This document shows, piece by piece, positions 24,780 to 35,551 of a stretch of 64,000 nucleotides of DNA. The notes beneath the pieces were generated by a model. That model made no database searches. It was not told the origin of the DNA and saw nothing but the letters and a program-made list of their open reading frames with translations. The translations under genes and the position numbers were made by a program. This stretch comes from Epiperipatus broadwayi (Eukaryota > Onychophora > Udeonychophora > Euonychophora > Peripatidae): contig JAQFVV010013335.1 in the NCBI GenBank assembly GCA_028023455.1, positions 90,100-154,099 on the forward strand, read 5' to 3'. Within the stretch, counting starts at the first letter, position 1. Each line of letters opens with the position of its first letter.

Positions 24780-25921
24780 TTTTCCCAGGTTTGGTTGCCC
24801 AATTGAGGAGCCTGTTAATTATTCCCACACCCTGAATAATTCATTAGCTATATGTGTATAATTTGCTATATATAATTTAATATATACATAATTTTCCAGA
24901 ATATAAAATGATTTAGTTTTGTCATATTGATTTTATAAAATCAAATACTGTTTTGTTAATAAAATAAAGAGAAATACCATGTTTTCCATCCATAGTCTGT
25001 AATTTTTTTTTTGATAAACAGATTAATTAAAAGTGAAAACTCATATGGTTAAATAGATTGTATAAAATATGAAAGTAGTTTGAACTACTATATTAATGTA
25101 TATGTAAGTTTTTTTTTTTTACTTCCAGAGTTTTGTTATGTAGAAATTTTTTTTTTCTACTTTTCTTCCATGTTTGCTAAGAACAGAAATATTTGTATAG
25201 AAAATTTTTTTCTTGTTAATTGAGTTTATAATGTTGTGATTATTCTAAAGCAAAGTGTAAAGAATTTGACACGTGTATGGATTTTTTTTTTTCAACTTTT
25301 TCTCCAAAGTTTTTTTTCTCTCTTCCAATAGTGTATAGTATTATGTAAGGTATAAAGATGTATGTGTGTGTAAAATCTATGTACTTGTATATGGTAGTGC
25401 TGCATATATATGTACATAGGTGTGTATGTGTGATGATAGGAACAGATATGTTTGAAAGTTTTATATGTATTGCATTGCTATATATTTTCTTGGAAACCCA
25501 TATGTGTGGAAAAGTTGTATTATATCTCAAGCATAAAAGCTTTAAAACTTTTTCCCAAGATATAAATGTTAGATTTATACCAAACTCAAACTATGTAAGA
25601 TAATCATAAAGTGATGTCAAAGAGATGTAAAGTTTATTTCATGTGAGAGTCAAAAACCAAAACTAAAGACTGTGTTTTACAACCATAAAATGTTGTGTGA
25701 AAAGTTTTCTTTTAAATGCAAAGATTATAACTATAAATGTAAAAGTTTTGCTAGCTGTGGTACCTGGTTTTTCAACCATATATATATTTCATGAAAGTTT
25801 TTTTTTTTGAAACCCCTATATTCCAGCCCTATGTAGAATTTTTTTTTTGTTTCTGGTTTTATATGCAGACATGAATGTTTTGTGTTTTCATGTGTGTGAG
25901 AAAAAAATGTTAAAGCCCATG

Positions 25922-26212
25922 TACTACATCCACAAGCCTTATGTGTAAAAGGTTGTCACAATATGTATTTACTGTTTATTCATATGGGCACACTGTGTTA
26001 ACAATCAATAAAAGTTCATATATATATATGTGTGTGTGTTAACAATCAATAAAAGTTCATATATATATATACCTGTTTTTTATTATATAATAGAGCTATC
26101 TGTAAGTGTTATATTAGTGCTGACCTTGATAACCGGTGCCCTGGTGCAGGGAAGAGAGTACCTATTATCATTATAAATATGTTATCAAGTTCAAAAAAAT
26201 AAATAAATAAAT
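25922..26212 (+). mobile_element. Nested ~290-bp insertion in the gypsy element
   Basis: The 10-mer AAAGCCCATG occurs at 25912-25921 and again at 26213-26222, framing a segment that ends in an (AAAT)n-like A-rich tail (AAAAAAATAAATAAATAAAT). A target duplication plus tail indicates a retroposed SINE- or LINE-tail insertion. Inside, TAACAATCAATAAAAGTTCA is duplicated in tandem. Confidence 0.6.
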
Positions 26213-26232
26213 AAAGCCCATGGAAAATTCTT

Positions 26233-27276
26233 GTGCCCCAAAAGTTACAGACCCGATTAACCAATCATGTACATCAGTTAATTGGACACTATGGTCCTGG
26301 AAAAATAGAGGAAGCCTTGAGGCGGCAATTCTACTGGTCTGGATTATAGACTCATGTACTTAACACTCTTCGGAAATGTTCAATAAGTGCTAAGAGTAAG
26401 ATGCCTAACAAGTCCTATGTGGGCCACAATATGCCCATTCTTCCATCTGAACCCAACAAAATTCTGGCTATCGACCACTATGGACCATTGCCAGCATTTA
26501 AACATTACCAATACCTTCTGGTAACATACGACATATTCTCAAAATATGTTTGTGCATATCCTGTATTAAGGACCGATTCCAGGAATGCAATCATAATTTT
26601 ACACGAAAAACAATTCAAAGAAGCAGGGAAACCCACAGTAATCCTATCTTATCATGGATCTGCTTTCACTTCCAAAGAGTGGAAGGTGTGGATAGCACAC
26701 TGTGGCATTAAGGACATCCTTACATCAATCAGAAACTCTCAATATACCTCTTGTGAGAGAGTAATGAAGGAGATTAACTGGCTATATCGGACATACATAC
26801 CTGATAATCACAGGGGTTGGGTAAATAGTCACCAAAATATCATAAATTACATAAATAATACCATCAGTGAGTCCACCGGATTTACTCCAGCATGATTCCA
26901 TTTTGAAAGACTGGGCCCCACTTTGGTTAAAACACCACTGGCAATTGACTGGAAAAAAATTAACAGAAAGAGGGATCAAGATAAGGCTCATATGCATCTA
27001 AACCAAATGGTCAAGCTGCGGGGCAGATGAGGAAACACTCATCCACATGTATTTCAGGTAGGGGATTGAGTTTGGGTACGAGTACCCAGAGCCAGCAATG
27101 TAACCAACAAACAATTCAAGAAATTTTTTCTTCTATATCAAGGACCCTACCAGATTCAGAGCAAATGTGGCAATAATGCCTTTGCTTTAACTGATAATGG
27201 GTTGAATAAAAGCACCTTTAATGCAAGGAGTCTCAAACCATATCATGAAATACCTCCAGATCCAGGGGAAATCTAA
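26233..27276 (+). pseudogene. Gypsy integrase with GPY domain, dead
   Basis: One reading frame runs without any shift through the N-terminal zinc-binding region (H...H...C; the second Cys is Ser), the catalytic core (AIDHYGPLP with the first Asp; LSYHGSAF where the second Asp is Tyr; CERVMKE with the Glu) and the C-terminal GPY/F region (LYQGPYQI, FNARSLKPYHE). Four stops interrupt it: TAG at about 26347, TGA at 26893, about 27028 and about 27068. All could come from C-to-T or G-to-A changes, e.g. the Trp expected after VGD. The enzyme would have inserted the cDNA of the element. Confidence 0.9.
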
Positions 27277-27663
27277 ATTATTTTCAAAATGTGAGACCCT
27301 TTGTGTATGACCCCATATAATTGAAATACATATTATGTTGCTGGACTGTTGATATATAAATCTTGTCTAAGGACTATTATTTAATAGTAACTAAATAAAG
27401 TAAAAAGACTAAAGTTAGTAGAATGAGGAAGATAAGAAAGAATTGCTAAGAAAATAAATCATTTAATAAGATGACAGTTTAAGAATTGTAATTTCAGCAG
27501 AATAATAAATTTAGAAGAAACTAAAGGCTTGCAGATCTCAATACACTTACCATTCCAATAATAATATAATAAACCTTGGTCAGAAAACCCTTGGTCATCC
27601 TGTATTGTCACTGGACACCCAAGTAACATGTTTTTTAGCTTTTTTTCCCCAAGTTGAGGGATA

Positions 27664-27967
27664 TGAAGCTGGAAATATAGTACATATTTCTGCTTCACCT
27701 AGTGCCAATGTCATCAGCACTAGTATGGGTTTAAACCCAATCTTATATTAATTGACACCCATCTTATAATAAGTGGAAGTATATTTTTAATATTATAATC
27801 TTTTATATTTCATTAATTTTATTTTATAATTAAAACTAACCTTTTTATGATAGTTTATTTATTTTTTATTTGTAAAAATGTATATTGTGTTTATTTTGTT
27901 AAATCAAATTAAACCCTGGATATCTATAAAATGTTTCAAATATTTTAAATTCTTTTATTAAAATTCA
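27664..27967 (+). repeat. 3' LTR of the gypsy element
   Basis: Second LTR copy, preceded by the polypurine tract at 27651-27660. Confidence 0.88.
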
Positions 27968-30118
27968 TTTTTCTTCAATTAATCAGTTGGTAACATTTTA
28001 TATTTATCTTTTAATCAATGCACATTAGAGAGTAAATCATTTCAACAAGGTAATATTTGTAAAAAATGTTTTATAAATTTCTGCTTAAATTTATGTCAAA
28101 TATGTTTGAAAATCATTGTACCAAATTCCTAAAATTTTTCTGAATAAAATCTACATTTTTGTTAATCTAAACCTTAATTAAATAGATTTTGTTAGTACAG
28201 TGACTGATAAACTTAATATCCTTGTTGTTGTTTTTTTAATTAACAAATCAACCCTTGGGGCATGTTCATGCAGAGTTATAGATTTTCCCTCCAAAGCAGG
28301 CACCAACCTCAGAGAAACAGTTAAAGTGATTGCAATTGGCAGTTGTTACTGTACATTCAATCCTATAGATAAAGATCAGAACACATAAATAATGGAAAAT
28401 TTGATAAGGATTTGATTGAGTTTTATTGAGAATGGTTCAACTGAAGAGTGTAGTTTAGATTCAGTACATCATGATTAAAGAATGACTGGCTAAAAAGATA
28501 GACCCTTGCTTTCCATAGCTCTGTCCCACTAGCCCATCCATGCCTTTCTAGTGCTTTAAATATCTAGCCAGAGACTGTCTGTGTCGAGGAAGCCTGAAAT
28601 GATCTGACTGTATTAACTGCTTGTTTCAAGCCATTTAATGCCTACTGATTGATTCTGAGGCAATGTCCAATTCGCTGCAAGCCATTGATTCCATTTTACT
28701 TGTTTTCCAAATCAATACTAATTTATATTTTATATATCTGTGTGATGTTTATATGGCTTGGTTGAAAATGCATCTTTTAATTTTATTAAGTTTAAAATAT
28801 CAATTCTTATAAAATCTTACATTATTTTGATGCAGCAAATTAAATTAATTTTTGTTGGTTTATTTAAAATATTTGATTTACTGAAATTTCCAAGTACGAA
28901 ATTCAATGAGCTATTAACTTTAAATTCTCTCCCTCTTATTTTTCCAGTCAAACTTATTACCTCTTATTTTTCCAGTCAAACTCATTATGGGAGATTTACT
29001 TCCCATAAATTAATTAATAGAAAGCTCATTTAGTTTTGTATATCATATATAAATTTATTTTGAATGATTTATTTTAAAAGTATCTTACTATTGCCTCCCA
29101 TTTAAAATATCCCTGTAATTATTTCTGAAAGAATCAAGAATTTTAGTGAATCAATTAAGTAATATTTATCATAAAATTTTATCAGTATATATTTCATACA
29201 CATATTTGATTTGTCAGAAAATATTAAAATTATGATTTACAATTTATTATGATACCTTTAAAATTCACCAGAAGTGAATATGATATTTAATACCCAGTTT
29301 GTTTATGTTAATTAAAAGACTGATTTATTTTGCAATCTTCAACGATGAGCTATTTAATAACTTATTAATAAATGAAATATTTGAAGTGTGGAAAGCAATT
29401 TATATTTTAGTTTTAATTCTTGCTGTCCTTTTGTATTGTAAATTATGATCCATTTAGTAAAGGCCTAAGGTTTCTGGGACTTTTCATTATGGCAGGGAGA
29501 TAGTTTAATTAGAAATTAAGTTATTAATTTTGTTAGTGATACACTATCTATATATCTATGTCTAAGGCATTAATGTTTTTATAGCTACATCCATTCATTT
29601 ATTATTTTGCTTTGCTACTTACTCATCAGGACCTTTGGAAATTTAACTATGACCACTCCAATCTTTCACACTCTCTCAAAGTAGACGTAGTTCATACCAA
29701 GGGATCCATTTTTGGGCATTGCCATTTAAGATGTGTATGGGAAGTCCTGCACATCAAAAATATTTTATTATTATTCAGAGACATGCTTTGGCTGGAGGGC
29801 CAACATTTCTCTTTTCTACCTGTACATATCAGGAATTTTCTTTAGTAAAGCCACCCAGAGGTTCATAACAGACCTCATTTATTTTGTTGTAATCTATAAT
29901 AGCATACTGCCTTCTTCATCATTTTATATCTTTATTTAGCAAACCTGAAATGCTCTCTGCCATGATGGCACATCCTTCACAAACAAATTTTGTAATTAAT
30001 TAAATATGATTGTATAATTGTCAATTATTTATTTAAGAACTATTTTACTTCCCACACTCATTATATGCAAATAATTTTAAATGTATTAGTGTTTTAAATG
30101 CCCATCTTTCATGTCTTG

Positions 30119-30119
<1 letters not shown>
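27968..30119. other. No gene recognised
   Basis: Moderately AT-rich. A 27-bp direct duplication (CTCTTATTTTTCCAGTCAAA...) lies at 28935-28985. Short open frames near 28200 and 29612 have no recognisable domain. Confidence 0.45.

Positions 30120-30206
<87 letters not shown>
30120..30206. repeat. (TA)n microsatellite
   Basis: Two TA runs split by GTTATA. Confidence 0.95.
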
Positions 30207-30520
30207 GTTAAAACAAAGATTTGCACGGGTTAAATATATAAAATACATATTTTGTGGGTTCATCCATGTTAAAAACTTTTAATATTAATATACTGACGTT
30301 TCAACTTGGTCACACAAGCCATCCACAGAGTTATTTTGCGGGTTCATCCATGTTAAAAACTTTTAATATTAATATACTGACGTTTCGACTTGATCACACA
30401 AGCCATCCACAGAGTTATAACTCTGTGGATGGCTTGTGTGACAAAGTCGAAACATCAGTATATTAATATTAAAAGTTTTTAACATGGATGAACCCGCAAT
30501 ATATGTATTTTATATATATA
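30207..30520. repeat. Foldback repeat FB, copy 1
   Basis: Two direct 84-bp units (30251-30334, 30335-30418) followed by one inverted unit (30419-30499), making a near-perfect 80-bp hairpin. Each unit holds GTCGAAACGTCAG (or its complement). TA tracts bound the element, and the right one doubles as the left edge of ribozyme array IV. A second copy is at 34690-34880. Confidence 0.88.
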
Positions 30521-30660
30521 TGAAAAACAAAAAACACAAGTTAAAAACTTGCATACGCTTGTATTTATGACAATAGATGGCGTTATACCAAAAACACTCT
30601 CAAGCATTTGTTTACATAAATGTCAGAGTGAGTATTTCACTATCTCTAACTTAATTTCCA

Positions 30661-30704
30661 CCTTCAGATCATGATTTCAAGCTATTTGCTATCGTCAGTG
30701 AAGG
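30661..30704 (-). ncRNA. Type I hammerhead ribozyme, array IV unit 1, intact
   Basis: Minus strand: stem I CCUUCA/UGAAGG with six Watson-Crick pairs, CUGACGA, stem II AGC/GCU, GAAA, stem III AUCAUGAU, cleavage after C (AUC). Confidence 0.86.
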
Positions 30705-31061
30705 GCAGGATTAAGAAACTAGATCTAAAACACAAACTCTGAGTGTTTAAGAAACAGTTTCTATTCAGCTTGCAAGCGTGAATCTTTTAGACACGTAATG
30801 TCTTCAAACTCAGCATAGCATACCAGATAGCTACATGGGTCTGATATCAGTTCAGCATCACCACATAGTAGAAGTCTCTGCAATATATATCATTGCAAGA
30901 AAGACCTCAAAGGTACATTTATGAAAAACAAAAAACACAAGTTAAAAACTTGCATACTCTTGTATTTATGACAATAGATGGCATTATACCAAAAACACCT
31001 TCAAGCGTTTGTTTACATAAATGTCAGAGCGAGTATTTTACTATCTCTAACTTAATTTCCA

Positions 31062-31105
31062 CCTTCAGATCATGATTTCAAGCTATTTGCTATTGTCAGT
31101 GAAGG
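31062..31105 (-). ncRNA. Hammerhead ribozyme, array IV unit 2, core mutated
   Basis: Stems intact but the core box reads CUGACAA. Confidence 0.72.
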
Positions 31106-31462
31106 ACAGGATTAAGAAACTAGATCTAAAACACAAACTCTGAGCATTTAAGAAACAGTTTCTATTCAGCTTGCAAGCGTGAATCTTTTAGACACATAAT
31201 GTCTTCAAACTCAGCATAGCATGCCAGATAGCTACATGGGTCTGATATCAGTTCAGCATCACCACATAGTAGAAGTCTCTGCAATAAATATCATTGCAAG
31301 AAAGACCTCAAAGGTACATTTATGAAAAACAAAAAACACAAGTTAAAAACTTGCATACGCTTGCATTTATGACAATAGATGGCATTATACCAAAAACACC
31401 TTCAAGCATTTGTTTACATAAACGTCAGAGCGAGTATTTCACTATCTCTAACTTAATTTCCA

Positions 31463-31506
31463 CCTTCAGATCATGATTTCAAGCTATTTGCTATCATCAG
31501 TGAAGG
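31463..31506 (-). ncRNA. Type I hammerhead ribozyme, array IV unit 3, intact
   Basis: As in unit 1 but with CUGAUGA, a change at the one free position of the core box. Confidence 0.86.
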
Positions 31507-31862
31507 ACATGATTAAGAAACTAGATCTAAAACACAAACTCTGAGCGCTTAAGAAACAGTTTCTATTCAGCTTGCAAGCCTGAATCTTTTAGACACATAA
31601 TGTCGTCAAACTCAGCATAGCATGCCAGATAGCTACATGGGTCTGATATCAGTTCAGCATCAGCACATATTAGAAGTCTCTGCAATATATATCATTGCAA
31701 GAAAGACCTCAAAGGTATATTTATGAAAAACAAAAAACACAAGTTAAAAACTTGCATACGCTTGTATTTATGACAATAGATGGCGTTATACCAAAAAATC
31801 TTCAAGCGTTTGTTTACATAAACGTCAGAGCGAGTATTTCACTATCTCTAACTTAATTTCCG

Positions 31863-31906
31863 CCTTCAGATCATGATTTCAAGCTATTTGCTATCGTCAG
31901 TGAAGG
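31863..31906 (-). ncRNA. Type I hammerhead ribozyme, array IV unit 4, intact
   Basis: Same as unit 1 (CUGACGA, stem I CCUUCA/UGAAGG). Confidence 0.86.
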
Positions 31907-32213
31907 ACAGGATTAAGAAACTAGATCTAAAACACAAACTCTGAGCATTTAAGAAACAGTTTCTATTCAGCTTGCAAGCATGAATCTTTTAGACACGGAA
32001 TGTACCTTTGAGGTCTTTCTTGCAATGATATATATTGCAGAGATTTCTACTATGTGGTGATGCTGAACTGATATCAGACCCATGTAGCTATCTGGCATGC
32101 TATGCAGAGTTTGAAGACATTACGTGTCTAAAAGATTCACGCTTGCAAGCTGAATAGAAACTGTTTCTTAAACGCTCAGAGTTTGTGTTTTAGATCTAGT
32201 TTCTTAATCCTGT

Positions 32214-32257
32214 CCTTCACTGACAATAGCAAATAGCTTGAAATAATGATCTGAAGG
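32214..32257 (+). ncRNA. Hammerhead ribozyme, array IV inverted unit, decayed
   Basis: Stem I intact; core box CUGACAA and stem III altered (AUAAUGAU). Confidence 0.68.
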
Positions 32258-32365
32258 TGGAAATTAAGTTAGAGATAGTGAAATACTCGCTCTGACGTTT
32301 ATGTAAACAAACACTTGAAGGTGTTTTTGGTATAACACCATCTATTGTCATATATATATATATTT

Positions 32366-32530
32366 AATGGCAGTTGAGGCAGGTTAGAAAGTAACCAAAA
32401 TTACTTCTGCAGATTTTAAGATTGTTTGTAATTGTTTATAAACCGTTAAAAATATTATTTCAATTATAATAACGGATATTTTATTTATTTTACATATACT
32501 GAACTGGATTCAAGTAATTTTAGAAAACGA
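32366..32530 (+). repeat. Dispersed repeat R, copy 2
   Basis: Begins GGCAGTTGAGGCAGG like the copy at 20926 and matches it to about 32500. It is followed by CTGAACTGGAT and an open stretch RKRWIVKEWRRQ (to about 32560) resembling KKPWIVKDWLKQ in copy 3. It lies directly after the TA tract closing array IV. Confidence 0.6.
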
Positions 32531-32560
32531 TGGATTGTTAAGGAATGGCGGAGACAATGT

Positions 32561-33229
32561 AAAAAGATTATTAAGCTGAAATGCAATATATATATATAAA
32601 ACAGATTTATTTGTAATATCTTGAAGAGGGCTAATAATATTTTATTGCTGATTGGTTTTGGCTGACCAATTAACAAACTTTTAAATTGTTTGTCAAAGCC
32701 GCATCAAAACGAATTAAAGAAAATAACCAAGTTGTATAAACAAAGACTCCTATTTATTTTGTACTAAATTCCTTAATAAATTCCTATAATATTGTTATTT
32801 TAAATAAGCTTAGTTTGTCATCACTCCCAATCTCTATGGTTAATTACTCTATTTATTTATAGTATTTCCTTGATTTAATTCACTTCTTTATAATGTTGCC
32901 AGAAAGAATTATCATTATTACGGTTCAAACCATTAGTAATCGATGTCCAATCACCTCTGTACCGTTCTGCAATTCACTAAATTAATTTTTCATCTAAACC
33001 CTTTATTATTTTGAGTCTCTATGTGAACCATGACCTTCAGCTGGGAAGAAATAAAAACAAGCACTGCTAGTATCATCACAAACGTTATCCATTAGTCAGA
33101 GAGGCAATAGTTTAGGCAAATAGGTTAGGATTCATCCTTGTCCTGACATATGTATCTTGTGCATGGTTGGATTCAAGATACTTTTGCTTGAATTATTGGT
33201 CTTGTTGAATGAATACACAATTTTGACCG
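32561..33229. other. No gene recognised
   Basis: Ordinary AT-rich sequence. Confidence 0.45.
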
Positions 33230-33800
33230 GCACAATATATATAATAAGTAAAATAACCAATGATTTGAATAAAAGAGGAATCAATCTGCATTCCTTTATA
33301 TCCAATGCTAACTGAGTTGATTTCATCAAAAGTACAATCTTTTATAATAAATAAAATAAACATTGATGTGAATAAAAGAGAATTAGCATTACTTTCTTTT
33401 GTACCCACTGATAACTGGTATAGCATGATTGCTTTTTTTTTAGTAAAATAACAATCTTTTTTATAAAAAATAAAATAATTATTAAGTACACCCATTGTCA
33501 ACTGATATAAATTAATTGTTTACATACTTTAGTAAAATAATAATGTACTTCTATAAATTATACAATTCACTTTTATTAATGTAGAAATTACTTACTATAA
33601 ATAAATTTAATATTTATTTAAAGAAGTAGAAAAAATAATTATTAAGTACACCCATTGTCAATTGATATAAATTAATTGTTTACATACTTTAGTAAAATAA
33701 TAATGTACTTCTATAAAATATACAATTCACTTTTATTAATGTAGAAATTACTTACTATAAATAAATTTAATATTTATTTAAAGAAGTAGAAAAAATAGTG
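33230..33800. repeat. Degenerate to near-identical tandem repeat
   Basis: Two 160-bp units (about 33480-33640 and 33641-33797) differ at very few bases; each begins near ATTAAGTACACCCATTG. Upstream (33230-33480) are older, diverged units with the same AAAAG...CCCA...AACTG order. Confidence 0.85.
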
Positions 33801-34153
33801 ATAATTTCCAAAGGACTATGAAATTTTATAATATGGACTACAAACATATATCCCTAAATTCTAAAAAAGGGACATAAAACATATGTGACATGAGATAAAA
33901 TTCAAACTATTTTGATTTTTGAAAAATAGAAACATAATTATGAAGGTACTGGAATTGTTATCTGTTCAATTTAAAAAAACGTAAATGAAATTAAGGTATT
34001 GAATATTTGTAGTGGTATCACATGTCAATTATAACCATCAGTAGGTTAGGTAAACCAACAAAAATACACTGCAATGGTTTATTCAAACTTAATTGTGAGA
34101 GTTATATGATTTATATAGTTTGACTAATTATTTGTTGGTCCAGATATATATAT
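33801..34153. other. No gene recognised
   Basis: AT-rich, ending in a short TA tract at 34144-34154. Confidence 0.45.
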
Positions 34154-34691
34154 ATACTCTGTGGTCAAGTTGCAATCTTTAAGTGTCCATGTATATTCAA
34201 TGGACCATTAGTAAGAATGGATTTCCATTCTTGCTATTAAAAAGGTGAGAAGGTTGCCTTGACAACAGTGAAAAATATTGATTACTATATTTACTGTGAA
34301 TGTTTAGATGGTGACTGGTTGGAATCTAATTACATCATTATCCCAGATTAGCTTTAGGCACTATTTCGTTTATTATTTCTAAATAATACATGGGCAATTT
34401 AAATGTATTGCATTAAATAATGTTATAGATGACTATTTATTAGTCTGCATTATAGTGACATGTTTATTCATGTTTAAAGAGGTTTATTTAAACTTCATTG
34501 TAACAATATTTCATACTCTGTGGTCAAGTTGCAATCTTTAAGTGTCCATATATATTCAATGGACCATTAGTAAGAATGGATTTCCATTCTTGCTATTAAA
34601 AATGTGAGAAGGTTGCCTTGACAACAGTGAAAAATATTGATTACTATATTTACTGTGAATGTTTAGGTGGTGACTGGTTGGAATCTAATTA
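34154..34691. repeat. 359-bp repeat, 1.5 units, TA-bounded
   Basis: A 179-bp segment at 34154-34332 recurs at 34513-34691 with about four changes, so the whole is one and a half copies of a 359-bp unit. The left end emerges from a TA tract and the right end enters one. I found no hammerhead in it. Confidence 0.85.
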
Positions 34692-34880
34692 TTTATATAT
34701 ATAAAATTCATATTTTGCGGGTTCATCCGTGTTAAAAACTTTTAATATTAATATACTGACGTTTCGACTTGGTCACACAAGCCAAAACGTCAGTATATTA
34801 ATATTAAAAGTTTTTAACACGGATGAACCCGCAAAATATGTATTTTATATATTTAACCCGTGCAAATCTTCGTTTTAACA
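34692..34880. repeat. Foldback repeat FB, copy 2
   Basis: A single hairpin (34713-34783 with 34784-34834) of the same family as 30207-30520, followed by the same outer flank (TTTAACCCGTGCAAATC) and a TA tract. Confidence 0.85.
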
Positions 34881-35516
34881 TATATATATATATGTGTGTG
34901 TGTATTTTGGGGATATATTTAATAATGGTAACATAGTGATGTGAAAATATCTATATAAAGGAGTAAGTTATCTTCCTCATCTCTTTCATAATGTTCTTTT
35001 ACAAGTAGGGGAATTTCATTTTCTACTTTAGGATTTTATTCTATGTTTATACTATTAACTATATTGCACATAAACCTTTAATGAGATTATATAGATTAGC
35101 AAAAATTCTATATTTATTTTCATAGATAAATTTTAGCCCTAATGTAATCACATACAGTACTGTTTATAAACTATTATTGTCAATTGATATCATGCTATTT
35201 ATTAATAAAATTTGTTTAACTCATTTTAAAACAAAACAATTCAATTTTAATTTCCCTAAATTATACAAAATCATAAATCATATATTATTACTTTATTCCT
35301 GTAAAATTGAAAATGTAACAACTTCCTTAATATTTTAATAATTAAAAACTATTCTTTATAAAGAGTTATAAATAAAAAATATTCATGGATATATAAATAA
35401 TATTAATTATTCTAATGTGAATTTAATGTGCATTATAAAAATAAATTTCAGTAATATTACATTTTTTGTGAATTTTAAATATAAGCTGATTACAATGAGG
35501 CTCTATGGATAACTCT
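34881..35516. other. No gene recognised
   Basis: AT-rich sequence up to the duplicated flank of the next element. Confidence 0.45.
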
Positions 35517-35551
35517 TATTTCATGTAATTTTAATATATATATATATATAT

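Larger units (their letters stand above)
24477..27967 (+). mobile_element. Ty3/gypsy LTR retrotransposon, internally deleted
   Basis: Two direct repeats of 303-304 bp (24477-24779 and 27664-27967), each TGAAGC...ATTCA and nearly identical, enclose 2.88 kb. A purine-rich tract AAGTTGAGGG sits just before the 3' LTR. Only the integrase end of pol is present; gag, protease and reverse transcriptase are missing. LTR divergence is a few percent, so the insertion is fairly recent, yet no target duplication is visible at the ends. Confidence 0.85.
30521..32352. repeat. Hammerhead-bearing repeat array IV
   Basis: Direct units of exactly 401 bp start at 30521, 30922, 31323 and 31724; the fourth is cut at about 32000 and joined to one inverted unit (32003-32352). 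The array is bounded by TA tracts at both ends (30512-30520 and 32349-32362). Uniform spacing and high similarity suggest recent amplification. Confidence 0.93.

Noticed and set aside
28200-28388. 62-codon frame as a gene
   Set aside because: No domain, no splice or promoter context; likely chance.
34154-34691. LTR pair of a small retroelement
   Set aside because: The 179-bp direct repeats lack TG...CA ends and the spacer has no primer or purine tract; a 1.5-unit tandem repeat explains it better.
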